A stretch of 64,000 bases of DNA from Pseudarthrobacter sp. MM222 (GTDB lineage Bacteria > Actinomycetota > Actinomycetes > Actinomycetales > Micrococcaceae). Made by a program: the position numbers and the translations under genes. The notes beneath the pieces were generated by a model. It made no database searches. It saw nothing but the letters and a program-made list of their open reading frames with translations, and was not told the DNA's origin. Below, in pieces: positions 46,057 to 54,248 of the stretch; position 1 is the first letter of the stretch; each line of letters begins with the position of its first letter. The stretch covers positions 2,418,001 through 2,482,000 of the forward strand of contig NZ_OX352321.1 in the NCBI RefSeq assembly GCF_947090775.1, read 5' to 3'.

Positions 46057-47079
46057 ATGGCTGCACAGGCCGGGACCGACCGTCCCGCAACCATCCACGA
46101 CATCGCAGCCTTGTGCGGGGTCGCCGCTTCAACGGTTTCCCGGGCGCTCTCCACGCCGGACCGGGTCAACTTCCGCACGCGGGAGCGCATCGAAGCCGCG
46201 GCAGCCCAGCTCCGCTACACTCCCAACAACCAGGCCAAGGCCCTAAGCTCCGGCCGGACCGGCGCCGTGGGCGTGCTGGTCCCCGACATCACCAACCCCT
46301 TCTATTTCGACCTCATCCGAGGGACCCAGCTCCAGCTAAAGGCTGCCGGCTACACCCAGTTGCTGGTGGACACCGAGGAATCGGATGAAGTTGAGGCCGG
46401 CGCACTGGAACAGCTGCGCAAGGGGGCCGACGGGGTCATTGTTGCGGCCTCGAGGCTGAGTGATGATGACCTTCTCGCCGCTGCGGCCAAGATGCCCCTG
46501 GTTACCGTCAACCGGGATGTTTCCGGCGTTCCGGCCGTCATCATCGACACGCCGGCGGCGACCAGTCAGGCCCTTGATCACCTGATTTCACTGGGCCACA
46601 CGCGGATCGCCTACATAGGAGGTCCGGCCACCTCCCAGTCCAGCACCCGGCGGTGGGCCGCCCTTTCGGAAGCGGCAGAGGAACGCGCAGTCGAAGTCCG
46701 AAACCTGGGGCCTTTCGCGCCCAAGACCCAATCGGGCGCAGCCGCGGCGGACGCAGCGGTCCACAGCGGCGCGACAGCCTGCATCGCCTTCAACGATCTG
46801 ATTGCCATCGGAATGCTCCAGCGCCTCCGGGAACGCGGCATCCGGGTCCCGGAGGACATCAGCATCGTGGGTTGCGATGACATCTTCGGTGCTGATTTCT
46901 GCAATCCGCCCCTCACCACCATGACGTCGCCAATCGAGCAGGCCGGACGCGTGGCCGTGTCCATGCTGCTGGCCCAGCTCAATCCCCTCTCCGGCGGCGC
47001 CATTCGCAGCCGGTCCGTGATGCCTACCCACCTCACGGTCCGGGGGTCGACGGGAAGCAAACCGAACAGCGGGCATTAG
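46057..47079 (+). CDS. LacI-family repressor of the second sugar block
   Basis: Start ATG 46057 has AGAGGTG upstream; the longer frame would begin in the operator itself. The 340-residue protein has helix-turn-helix ATIHDIAALCGVAASTVSRALSTPDRV and sensor-domain segments VPDITNPFYFDLIRG and GCDDIFGADFCNPPLTTMTSPI. The latter is nearly the same as in the 35175-36236 repressor, so the two are paralogues and the shared CAACCGGTTG-type operator is probably read by both. It is divergent from the isomerase-oxidoreductase pair and likely represses that pair and itself. Confidence 0.9.
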   Translation: MAAQAGTDRPATIHDIAALCGVAASTVSRALSTPDRVNFRTRERIEAAAAQLRYTPNNQAKALSSGRTGAVGVLVPDITNPFYFDLIRGTQLQLKAAGYTQLLVDTEESDEVEAGALEQLRKGADGVIVAASRLSDDDLLAAAAKMPLVTVNRDVSGVPAVIIDTPAATSQALDHLISLGHTRIAYIGGPATSQSSTRRWAALSEAAEERAVEVRNLGPFAPKTQSGAAAADAAVHSGATACIAFNDLIAIGMLQRLRERGIRVPEDISIVGCDDIFGADFCNPPLTTMTSPIEQAGRVAVSMLLAQLNPLSGGAIRSRSVMPTHLTVRGSTGSKPNSGH

Positions 47080-47139
47080 GTCATGGAAGTTCGCTTCGCC
47101 TAGCGGGAGCGGGATCTCCACCACGAACTGACCACCTTC

Positions 47140-47145
47140 TATACT
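47140..47145 (+). promoter_or_regulatory. -10 box placed for a leaderless transcript
   Basis: TATACT lies six bases before ATG 47152, so transcription should start at or next to the A of the ATG. No ribosome site is present. The -35 region is weak. Confidence 0.5.
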
Positions 47146-47151
47146 GCGTTG

Positions 47152-47838
47152 ATGAACGGTCAGCTTGTGTCTCTCCTGGAAAGGGCGCGGCGACTGGCGG
47201 CCTCCACGACGGCGCCGGTCGTCATCGGCGTCGTTGGCGCCCCGGGGGCCGGCAAGACCACGCTGGTCGAGATCCTGGTGACCGAACTAAACAAAGGCGT
47301 CCCCGATCCGGAGCACCAGCAATTCGCCCACGTCCCCATGGACGGCTTTCACCTCTCCGACCAGGAGCTGACGCGACTGGGTTTGCTGGACCGCAAGGGC
47401 GCCCCCGAGACCTTCGACGTACGCGGGTACGCAGCCGCGCTTCACCGGCTGCGTACCCCCCGGGCGGCGGTGGTCTACGCCCCGGGATTCGAACGCACCA
47501 TTGAGCAGCCCATCGCCGGAGTGATCCCCGTGTACCCGTCCGCGACGACCATCCTGACCGAAGGAAACTACCTTCTGCTCGGCCTTCCGGAATGGCGACA
47601 GGTCCGGAACCAGTGCACCGAGGTCTGGTACTGCGAGCAGGAGAACGAATTGCGCATCCAGCGCCTCATCCAACGCCACGTCCGATTCGGCAAGAGCCGG
47701 GCGGACGCCGAGTCGTGGGTACACACTGTGGACGAGAAAAACGCCCGGCTGATCGAGTCGTTCCGGGCCGAGGCTGATCTCGTCGTCACCCTCGCGGAGT
47801 ACGGGCCCGAAGGGTCGCCCGCTGCAGGGCGACGATGA
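47152..47838 (+). CDS. P-loop kinase of the uridine-kinase/fructose-kinase-like family
   Basis: The 228-residue protein has Walker A GAPGAGKTT near residue 27, HVPMDGFHLSDQEL, a phosphate-acceptor region FDVRGYAAALHRLRTP, VYAPGFERTIEQPIAG and EGNYLLLGLPEWRQVR. Relatives are annotated as nucleoside/nucleotide kinases or as fructose-transport-associated kinases (FrcK/YggC type), so sugar or nucleoside phosphorylation is possible. Its position after the LacI gene (72-bp gap) suggests a sugar acceptor from this locus. It is probably read from its own leaderless promoter. Confidence 0.8.
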   Translation: MNGQLVSLLERARRLAASTTAPVVIGVVGAPGAGKTTLVEILVTELNKGVPDPEHQQFAHVPMDGFHLSDQELTRLGLLDRKGAPETFDVRGYAAALHRLRTPRAAVVYAPGFERTIEQPIAGVIPVYPSATTILTEGNYLLLGLPEWRQVRNQCTEVWYCEQENELRIQRLIQRHVRFGKSRADAESWVHTVDEKNARLIESFRAEADLVVTLAEYGPEGSPAAGRR

Positions 47839-47885
47839 GATCACGGAGGCGGTAGCCGGGCGCCTTCTGGCGTTCCTCGTGGTCG

Positions 47886-47902
47886 CCGGCCCTTTTGGCC
47901 GG
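47886..47902. terminator. Hairpin between convergent kinase and Lrp genes
   Basis: CCGGCC-CTTTT-GGCCGG, about 48 bp after the kinase stop. It is weak but symmetrical and between convergent genes. Confidence 0.4.
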
Positions 47903-47953
47903 TACTCGTTGATCGACACAGCAAACGGCACGACGGTCCGGTTCCGCACGCCG

Positions 47954-49012
47954 CTACTCGGCCCGCTGCAGTTCTCCCGCGGTGACGACGATGGCGCCGC
48001 TGGCCGTTGAGTCCGGGTTCAGCATCCAGCCGACCCGCTTGACAGTGCTGAGCATGACGACGCTCTCCACGAGTTCAATTCCGGGAACCTTCTGTTGCAG
48101 GGAAAGCTCCGCGTCCATGACGTGTGCAAGGGACTGGACCCACATGATGATCACGAAATTCGTGGGACCCGTGGTGGAAGCGCTGAGGCGCACCTGACGG
48201 ATGGTCCGGATCGCGGCCGCGGCGGCGTCGTGCTGGCCTGCAGGGACGCGGGCGAACCACTGACAAGTGACCGGAAAGGAAGAGTATTTTTGCGCCACCT
48301 CGCAGCGCAGGGACAGGATCCCGCTGGCCAGGACGCGGTTGAGCTGGCGCTGGACAGTCGCCGGATTCCGGCCAAGCGCCCGCGCGATGTCGGCCGCCGT
48401 CGCGCGTCCATCCTTGGCGAGAATGGGCAGGAGGTCCAGGTGGCTGGCAGGCAGCGGCGCCCGGACCGCGCCGGGACGTTCCGCGCCGGCCGGCAGGGAC
48501 CTCCCCAACGCACGGATGGATGCCTGCTGGGCACGGCTCAGCACGTTCAGCCGCCAGGCATCGCCCGCTGAGTGCAGGCGCGTGCACAGTGCCGTCTGGT
48601 ACTTGAGCAGGCCGTCGATGTCCTTCAGCCGTGACACCACCTTGGTGCTGAACTCCTCGAGGGATCCGGTAATGACGGTCAGCATGAGGTCCCGGTTGCT
48701 CGCCGCCTCTTCAATGGTGACGATCTGCGGCATTGCCGCCAGCCGGGCCGTGACGTTCTCCCGCTGGTTCCTCTCGCAGTCCACGGCTACGAATGCGAGG
48801 CACATCTGCTTCGGGTCACCGATCAGGTGCGCCGTGACCCAGGAGGCACCGCCGGACCGCAACCGCTCCCACCGGGCCGCCAGAGTCGTCGCGTGAACGC
48901 CGAGGATCCCCGCGGCATCCGCCCAGCTCAGGCGGGGTTCAATTTGCAGGGCATTGATCAGTGCCAGGTCTTCCTCGCTGAGATCCACCGCGTTCCCTTC
49001 TGCATGAATCAT
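47954..49012 (-). CDS. Two-module Lrp/AsnC-family regulator
   Basis: The 352-residue protein carries two Lrp-like units in one chain. Unit 1 has an HTH (LSEEDLALINALQIEPRLSWADAAGILGVHATTLAARWERL) and an effector domain with LAFVAVDCERNQRENVTARLA. Unit 2 begins about residue 195 with LDLLPILAKDGRATAADIARALGRNPATVQRQLNRVLASGIL, then a second effector domain. Normal Lrp is about 150 residues and dimeric, so the chain is a built-in pseudo-dimer. It is divergent from the amidohydrolase gene, with inverted repeats in the gap, and probably controls it. The start is uncertain (49012 or 49036). Confidence 0.88.
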   Translation of the reverse strand: MIHAEGNAVDLSEEDLALINALQIEPRLSWADAAGILGVHATTLAARWERLRSGGASWVTAHLIGDPKQMCLAFVAVDCERNQRENVTARLAAMPQIVTIEEAASNRDLMLTVITGSLEEFSTKVVSRLKDIDGLLKYQTALCTRLHSAGDAWRLNVLSRAQQASIRALGRSLPAGAERPGAVRAPLPASHLDLLPILAKDGRATAADIARALGRNPATVQRQLNRVLASGILSLRCEVAQKYSSFPVTCQWFARVPAGQHDAAAAAIRTIRQVRLSASTTGPTNFVIIMWVQSLAHVMDAELSLQQKVPGIELVESVVMLSTVKRVGWMLNPDSTASGAIVVTAGELQRAE

Positions 49013-49021
49013 GGCCAACGG

Positions 49022-49076
49022 GCACTGAGAGTGCATTTTTCCAGCACTTCTGTTCGTTGTGAAGTACGCCACTTCA
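49022..49076. promoter_or_regulatory. Inverted repeats in the Lrp/amidohydrolase divergent promoter
   Basis: TGAAGT-acgcc-ACTTCA (49060-49076) and GCACT-gag-AGTGC (49022-49034) are both perfect. They are candidate sites for the Lrp-type protein. Confidence 0.5.
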
Positions 49077-49116
49077 GAATAGACCACAGAGCCAGAACCA
49101 CAGATGAGGAGTGCAC

Positions 49117-50376
49117 ATGCCGATCACCGCAGACGCCCGGGAGATACAGGCGGACCTCGCCCGGCTCCGCCACGACCTACACCGGGAGCCGGAGATCGGC
49201 CTGCAGTTGCCGCGAACCCAGGAGAAGGTCCTCCGTGCGCTGGACGGGCTGCCCTACGAGATCACCCTGGGGAAAGAGACGACGTCGGTCACCGCGGTCC
49301 TCCGCGGCGCCGCACCCGGCGCCGTGGCTGGGACCGACCGGCCCGCCGTGCTGCTGCGCGCGGACATGGACGGGCTTCCGGTCCAGGAAAAGACCGGCGT
49401 CGACTACACCTCCACTATCGACGGCGCCATGCACGCCTGCGGCCACGATCTCCACACGTCGATGCTGGCAGGGGCGGCCACACTCCTGGCCGAACGCCGG
49501 CACCAACTGACCGGCGACGTCGTGCTGATGTTCCAGCCGGGCGAGGAAGGATTCGACGGAGCGAGCTACATGATCAACGAGGGCGTCCTGGACGCCCCCG
49601 GCCGTCGGGTGGACGCCGCCTACGGCATGCACGTGTTCTCCTCGCTGGAACCGTACGGTACGTTCTGCACGAAGCCGGGCGTCATGCTCAGCAGCTCCGA
49701 CGCGCTGGTGGTCACCGTTCTTGGCGCCGGAGGCCACGGCTCCGCACCGCATTCTGCCAAGGACCCCGTTCCGGCCGCCGCCGAAATGGTGACGGCCCTG
49801 CAGGTCATGGTCACCCGCCAGTTCAACATGTTCGACCCCGTGGTCCTGTCCGTAGGGGTCCTCCATGCCGGCACCAAGCGGAACGTCATCCCGGAAACCG
49901 CGCGCATCGAAGCCACCATCCGGACGTTCTCGGAAGAGTCCCGGCAGAAGATGATGGACTCCGTGCCCCGGCTGCTCAAGGGAATCGCCGCCGCGCACGG
50001 CCTCGACGTCGATGTGGACTACCAGCACGAGTATCCGCTCACCATCACAGACGAGGACGAAACCCACACCGCCGAAAAGGTCATCGCCGGGCTGTTCGGC
50101 GGATCACGGCTCACGCGCTGGGCCACCCCACTGGGCGGATCCGAGGACTTTTCCCGCGTGCTCGCCGAAGTGCCGGGCACGTTCATCGGCCTGAGCGCGG
50201 TGCCCCAGGGCACCGACCACACCACCTCGCCGTTCAACCACTCGCCGTACGCAACGTTTGACGACGGCGTGCTGGCCGACGGGGCCGCCCTCTATGCGGA
50301 ACTCGCCATCTCCCGTCTGGCGGCGCTCGCCGCCACTCCCCCGGCCTACGCTCCGGCCGCTGCACCAGCCTCCTAG
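49117..50376 (+). CDS. M20-family amidohydrolase (hippurate hydrolase-like)
   Basis: Start ATG 49117 has GAGGAG five bases upstream. The 419-residue metallohydrolase cleaves N-acyl amino acids or similar amides. Signature segments are RLRHDLHREPEIGLQLPRT, LLRADMDGLPVQEKTG (Asp), MHACGHDLHTSML (His, Asp), MFQPGEEGFDGASYM (Glu-Glu), YGMHVFS (His) and GGSEDFSRVL. It forms an operon with the transporter 24 bp downstream, which probably imports the substrate. It is cytoplasmic, and divergent from its likely Lrp-type regulator. Confidence 0.92.
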   Translation: MPITADAREIQADLARLRHDLHREPEIGLQLPRTQEKVLRALDGLPYEITLGKETTSVTAVLRGAAPGAVAGTDRPAVLLRADMDGLPVQEKTGVDYTSTIDGAMHACGHDLHTSMLAGAATLLAERRHQLTGDVVLMFQPGEEGFDGASYMINEGVLDAPGRRVDAAYGMHVFSSLEPYGTFCTKPGVMLSSSDALVVTVLGAGGHGSAPHSAKDPVPAAAEMVTALQVMVTRQFNMFDPVVLSVGVLHAGTKRNVIPETARIEATIRTFSEESRQKMMDSVPRLLKGIAAAHGLDVDVDYQHEYPLTITDEDETHTAEKVIAGLFGGSRLTRWATPLGGSEDFSRVLAEVPGTFIGLSAVPQGTDHTTSPFNHSPYATFDDGVLADGAALYAELAISRLAALAATPPAYAPAAAPAS

Positions 50377-50400
50377 CCCACCCACTCCCAGGGAGAAAAC

Positions 50401-51690
50401 ATGACCGCCATCACCCACGCACAGGGCGCGAACCGCCTATCCACCCGGAAGACCCTCGTCGGCACCGGCATCGGAAACGCCGTCGAATGGTACGACTGGG
50501 CCATCTATGCGACCTTCACGCCCTTCATCGCGAGCCAGCTGTTCAGCAAGTCGGATCCGGCGTCGGCGGTGCTGTCCACCCTGGCGATTTTCGCCGTCGG
50601 CTTCGTCGCACGCCCGTTCGGCGGTTTCCTCTTCGGCTGGATCGGCGACCGCGTGGGCCGCAAGGCCTCCATGACGCTGGCCGTGGGCCTGGCGTCGCTG
50701 GGCAGCCTTCTGATCGGCGTCGCCCCGACCTTTGCGAGCGTCGGCGCCTGGGCGTCGCTCATGCTGCTGGTGGCGCGGCTCGTCCAGGGCCTGGCCCACG
50801 GCGGGGAGTTGCCGTCATCCCAGACCTACCTCGCGGAAATGGCGCCCAAGGAGCACCGCGGGTTCTGGGCCACGCTGATTTACACCTCCGGCACCGTGTG
50901 CATCCTGTTCGGAACCTTGTTGGGGGCGGTCCTGAACATGGCGCTGAGCACCGAGGCCATGAACGCGTGGGGCTGGCGGATCCCGTTCCTGATCGGCGCC
51001 GCCATGGGCCTGTATGCGCTGATCATGCGGTCCCGGCTGCACGAGACGGAGGTCTTCGAGGGCGAGTCGGCCACCGAGAAACGCGCACCCATCTGGCCCC
51101 AGATTGTCCGCTACCGCAAGCAGGCCCTCCAGGTCATCGGCCTGACAGTGGGACTCACGGTGATCTACTACATCTGGGGCGTCGTGGCCCCGAGCTATGC
51201 CACCACCGCCCTGAAGATCGACCGCGGAGAAGCCCTGTGGGCCGGCGTTATCGGCAACATTGTGTTCATCGCCGCCCTCCCGTTCTGGGGCAAGCTGTCA
51301 GACCGGATCGGCCGCAAGAAGGTCCTGTGGGCGGGGGCAGTCGGGGCCGCCGTGATGCACTTCCCCATGACCTGGCTCCTGAAGGATTCGGCATGGCAGC
51401 TCGCCATGAGCATGTCCGTGATGCTGGTTTTCATCGCTGCGAGCGCCGCGATTGTGCCCGCTGTTTACGCGGAACTGTTCCCCACCAGCATCCGGACCGT
51501 GGGCGTGGGCGTGCCGTACTCCATCTGCGTGGCCCTGTTCGGCGGGACCGCGCCCTACCTCCAGCAGTGGCTCGGCAGCACGCTCCAGTTGCCCACCCTG
51601 TTCAACGTGTACGCGGTGGCGTTGCTGGCGATCAGCGCGGCATTCATCTTCACCATCCCTGAAACCAAAGGCAAGGACCTGGCCCGGTAG
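50401..51690 (+). CDS. MFS transporter, metabolite:H+ symporter (MHS) family
   Basis: The 429-residue protein has 12 helices. The MHS marks are GTGIGNAVEWYDWAIYATFTPFIASQLF at the start, GWIGDRVGRKASM in loop 2-3, LVQGLAHGGELPSSQTYLAEMAPKEHRGFWA, and AELFPTSIRTVGVGVPYSI. These resemble ProP/KgtP/ShiA-like symporters for organic acids, betaines or shikimate. GGGAGA lies before ATG 50401. The operon with the M20 amidohydrolase suggests that it imports an acyl-amino acid or similar acid. Confidence 0.92.
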   Translation: MTAITHAQGANRLSTRKTLVGTGIGNAVEWYDWAIYATFTPFIASQLFSKSDPASAVLSTLAIFAVGFVARPFGGFLFGWIGDRVGRKASMTLAVGLASLGSLLIGVAPTFASVGAWASLMLLVARLVQGLAHGGELPSSQTYLAEMAPKEHRGFWATLIYTSGTVCILFGTLLGAVLNMALSTEAMNAWGWRIPFLIGAAMGLYALIMRSRLHETEVFEGESATEKRAPIWPQIVRYRKQALQVIGLTVGLTVIYYIWGVVAPSYATTALKIDRGEALWAGVIGNIVFIAALPFWGKLSDRIGRKKVLWAGAVGAAVMHFPMTWLLKDSAWQLAMSMSVMLVFIAASAAIVPAVYAELFPTSIRTVGVGVPYSICVALFGGTAPYLQQWLGSTLQLPTLFNVYAVALLAISAAFIFTIPETKGKDLAR

Positions 51691-51718
51691 CGGACGGCGT
51701 CGGGCCGGACTGCGTCGA

Positions 51719-52129
51719 TCAAGCTTCCCGGGCGAAGGCGCGGATGGCCCCGATCACCGGCGCCGTTCCTTGTATGCGGTAGACATCGATGGGCCTGGCG
51801 CCCAGGTGGACGTCATAACCGCACATCCAGATCATGGCCTGGGCCGGCGTGAACGCCGCGTGCAGATGGCCTACGAGCGCATCCAGGTCCGCAAGCTGGA
51901 GACGTCCCTCCGTATCGGGCGCCTCCTGCCCGGACGCCCAGCGGTCCAGGAGTTCCTCTGTGACCCCCAGAAGAGGTGCCGCCGCTTCGTTGCCGAGCGA
52001 ATTTAGAAGCCGCTCGGCGATTGCCTTCGGGCTATAGCCAGGGGCATCCCGCAATTCCGCGAGGCTGGCGAACACCGTGGTGACAGACAACGCAGGTTCC
52101 TCAACGCGCTGGTCTTGTAGTTCTTCCAT
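51719..52129 (-). CDS. Orphan MbcA/ParS/Xre-like antitoxin
   Basis: The 136-residue protein pairs an Xre-like helical N-terminus (LLGVTEELLDRWASGQEAPDTEGRLQLADLDALVGHL) with a C-terminal toxin-binding segment of the DUF2384 type (FTPAQAMIWMCGYDVHLGARPIDVYRIQGTAPVIGAIRAF). In known systems this antitoxin is encoded next to a RES-domain ADP-ribosyltransferase toxin. No RES gene lies on either side here: the neighbours are an MFS gene and a winged-helix gene. It may be a solitary regulator or the left-over of a lost module. Confidence 0.75.
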   Translation of the reverse strand: MEELQDQRVEEPALSVTTVFASLAELRDAPGYSPKAIAERLLNSLGNEAAAPLLGVTEELLDRWASGQEAPDTEGRLQLADLDALVGHLHAAFTPAQAMIWMCGYDVHLGARPIDVYRIQGTAPVIGAIRAFAREA

Positions 52130-52190
52130 GACTTAAGGCTATGGCTAGGGGCACCCTCCGAGTAGGGCCGCTGGACCCTCCCGGGCAGCG

Positions 52191-53387
52191 TCAGTAGGTG
52201 TCGAACTCGACGTCCACGGTCGAAGCGCCGCGCAACGGCGCGACCTGCTCAGCCTCACCGCGGAGCGACTTCCTGTCCCGATCCGGCAGCAGTCCGAACG
52301 TCTTGATGGAAATGGTCAGCCTGCGGCCGCTCTTGCGTGGACGCCAGGTGCCGGTGACCTTGCCGTCTGCGAGGACCGTGCCCGGTTCCCCGACACTCTT
52401 CCACACCTCCCGGTGGTATTTTGTGTCGACGATCGTTTCGCGGTCGCGCATCTGGGTATACGGGTCACGTGGCGGGAGCAGGCGCACGCCCGCCGGCATC
52501 GGGGCCGACCGCAGTGCGTCGAGATCCTCCGTGAGGATCCAGAACGTGCCGCCAAACTCGACCGGCGTCAGCTCGTCCTTGACCAAGCTCCACCAGGGGG
52601 CGGTGTCACCGGCGTGGATCCCCGCCCAGGCGGCGAAGTTTCCGCGTGTCGACGGTCCGTAGCAGCGGAGGTAGCGCCGCAGCAGCTCGGCGCGCGCGAG
52701 GTCCGGGTGCATGTCCGGGATCGGATGGCCAAGCCACTCGTCGACCAGAACGAACGGTGCTTTGTTCCCGGCGCGCGGCGCGAAGCAGACCACCCGCTGC
52801 AACGTGAGGATGCGGACGCAGAAATGTACGACACCCTCGCCGAGCGGTTGCCCCGGGGCGTAGGGACCTTCTTCCTCCCAGATGTCGCGTTGTCGCCTCG
52901 GCAGCCTGCGGGCAATCCGCGCGGCGATCTCCGCGCCCAGCTCATCGATGGCAAGCCTGCGCCCGGACAGCACGCTACCGATCTCGGAACCGGTCATCTC
53001 GACGGTCTCGATCAGGCTCATGCCAAGAGAGTCCAACGCCTGCTCCGCTCCGGGAACGAGATGGCGCATCGCCTCCTCGGTCGGCGGCAGCATGCCGGTG
53101 GTGAAGACCGGCGCGTCCGGTGCCGGGAAGTAGAACGGCGAGCCGCGCATGCACCAGGTCTGCAGCAGGCTCTTGTCCGCGGCGACTGCGTGCGCCACCT
53201 GTTCCTGAGTGAGCTTTCGCACCCTGGCGTGCAGGGCAAGCACCGCCGCCCCTGGCGGGCTGTTCTGGATTCCGCACCGGCCGGCCGCGTCGAGCAGCGC
53301 GCCTTCGCCCAGCCGCTCGGTGAGATTGTGGGCGCCCAGGCGAAACGCGATGACGTCGCCCTTCGACACCCTGTCAGCCACTGGCAT
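52191..53387 (-). CDS. Winged-helix DNA-binding (HTH_42/AlkZ-like) protein
   Basis: The 398-residue protein belongs to the HTH_42 superfamily. It has GIQNSPPGAAVLALHARVRKLT near the start, the hallmark LLQTWCMRGSPFYFPAPDAPVFT (residues about 74-96), LLRRYLRCYGPSTRGNFAAWAGI and a C-terminal RKSGRRLTISIKTFG. Members include AlkZ/YcaQ DNA glycosylases that unhook interstrand crosslinks, and many uncharacterised actinobacterial proteins. The catalytic Gln motifs of AlkZ cannot be confirmed, so a repair function is only possible. It is 61 bp upstream of the antitoxin-like gene. Confidence 0.75.
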   Translation of the reverse strand: MPVADRVSKGDVIAFRLGAHNLTERLGEGALLDAAGRCGIQNSPPGAAVLALHARVRKLTQEQVAHAVAADKSLLQTWCMRGSPFYFPAPDAPVFTTGMLPPTEEAMRHLVPGAEQALDSLGMSLIETVEMTGSEIGSVLSGRRLAIDELGAEIAARIARRLPRRQRDIWEEEGPYAPGQPLGEGVVHFCVRILTLQRVVCFAPRAGNKAPFVLVDEWLGHPIPDMHPDLARAELLRRYLRCYGPSTRGNFAAWAGIHAGDTAPWWSLVKDELTPVEFGGTFWILTEDLDALRSAPMPAGVRLLPPRDPYTQMRDRETIVDTKYHREVWKSVGEPGTVLADGKVTGTWRPRKSGRRLTISIKTFGLLPDRDRKSLRGEAEQVAPLRGASTVDVEFDTY

Positions 53388-53408
53388 GCCGGTGAATCGC
53401 GGGCAGCT

Positions 53409-53936
53409 CTAAGTAAGCTCGGCGGCGGCGAAGGAGACAGCGAAACGCGCGCACCAGATACTGACGGAACTGTAATCGGCCAGGTTCACTCCGGGGGGGA
53501 TCTCATAGTTCTGATCGCCCTTGTTGGCTTTGAGCGCGCCCAGGTCGAGATGGACGCCGTCGTCGAAGACATACCAGCCAGCCGATCCTTCGATCACCGG
53601 GGCGTCGCTGAGCCATACCCGAAGGTCCGGGCCATCGGAAGTATCGAGGCCTTCGAACCTCAGAATCCGGCTCCCGTCGGAGAGTTCGAGGATTTTCACG
53701 GTTCCGGAGCTGGCATGTTCGTGGCTGATAAGTCGGCCCGTCACCACTTCGCGCGGAGCGACGGCGGATGGTTCATCCGATGGGCCCGCGGACTGGCTGG
53801 TCGGCGCAACGGCCGGAACGTCCTCGGTCAGGGTCGAACTTGTGAAGATCCGCCACGGCTGGAACAGATAGAGCCCGACGGCGGCCGCGACGGCGGCCAG
53901 GAGAACCACAACCGGAACGGCAAGGCGCCTGCTCAT
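53409..53936 (-). CDS. Membrane-anchored DM13-domain protein
   Basis: The start at 53936 is chosen because GGAAGG precedes it and the signal anchor begins there. The 175-residue protein has one N-terminal membrane helix (about 5-25), a Ser/Pro linker and a DM13 domain (about 65-170): VTGRLISHEHASSGTVKILELSDGSRILRFEGLDTSDGPDLRVWLSD, DLGALKANKGDQNYEIPPG and SVSIWCARFAVSFAAAEL with the conserved Cys. DM13 is proposed to act in extracytoplasmic redox or electron transfer. It is 21 bp before the winged-helix gene stretch ends and may be co-transcribed. Confidence 0.8.
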   Translation of the reverse strand: MSRRLAVPVVVLLAAVAAAVGLYLFQPWRIFTSSTLTEDVPAVAPTSQSAGPSDEPSAVAPREVVTGRLISHEHASSGTVKILELSDGSRILRFEGLDTSDGPDLRVWLSDAPVIEGSAGWYVFDDGVHLDLGALKANKGDQNYEIPPGVNLADYSSVSIWCARFAVSFAAAELT

Positions 53937-54056
53937 GCCCTTCCAACGACCGGACCTACAGCGAAGTTCCGGGTAATCAAAAGCAAGGCCCGGCCGGTGC
54001 GCCTCTTGCGCACCGGCCGGGACCACTCCCGTGCCCTTTCGGGTGTTCCCGGAAGG

Positions 54057-54197
54057 CTACGGAATGGCTGCGACGGCGTCGATTTCGACGAGGAGATCGC
54101 CAAGGAATGAGCCGACGGTTGTCCGTGCCGGGTAGGGCGTCTGAACCAGCTTCGATGGTGGTGCCAACGGTGTTGTCGGTGACGGGGACCATGGATC
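54057..54197 (-). pseudogene. ridA: RidA (YjgF) family remnant
   Basis: On the minus strand the last about 31 codons before a TAG encode KLVQTPYPARTTVGSFLGD and then LLVEIDAVAAIP. This is the C-terminal end of RidA-type enamine/imine deaminases, including the conserved Arg and Glu. Upstream the frame loses likeness and closes at a stop near 54197; no start or N-terminal two thirds is present. It is a truncated relic between the DM13 gene and the GH32 gene. Confidence 0.7.
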
Positions 54198-54248
54198 TCA
54201 CGCAGCAGGCCTAGTTAAGCGCGCCGGACGGCTCCGTGTTTCCGCCGC

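Noticed and set aside
52413..54110. 565-codon open frame on the plus strand
   Set aside because: Antisense to the winged-helix and DM13 genes; composition is Arg/Gln/His-rich and motifless.
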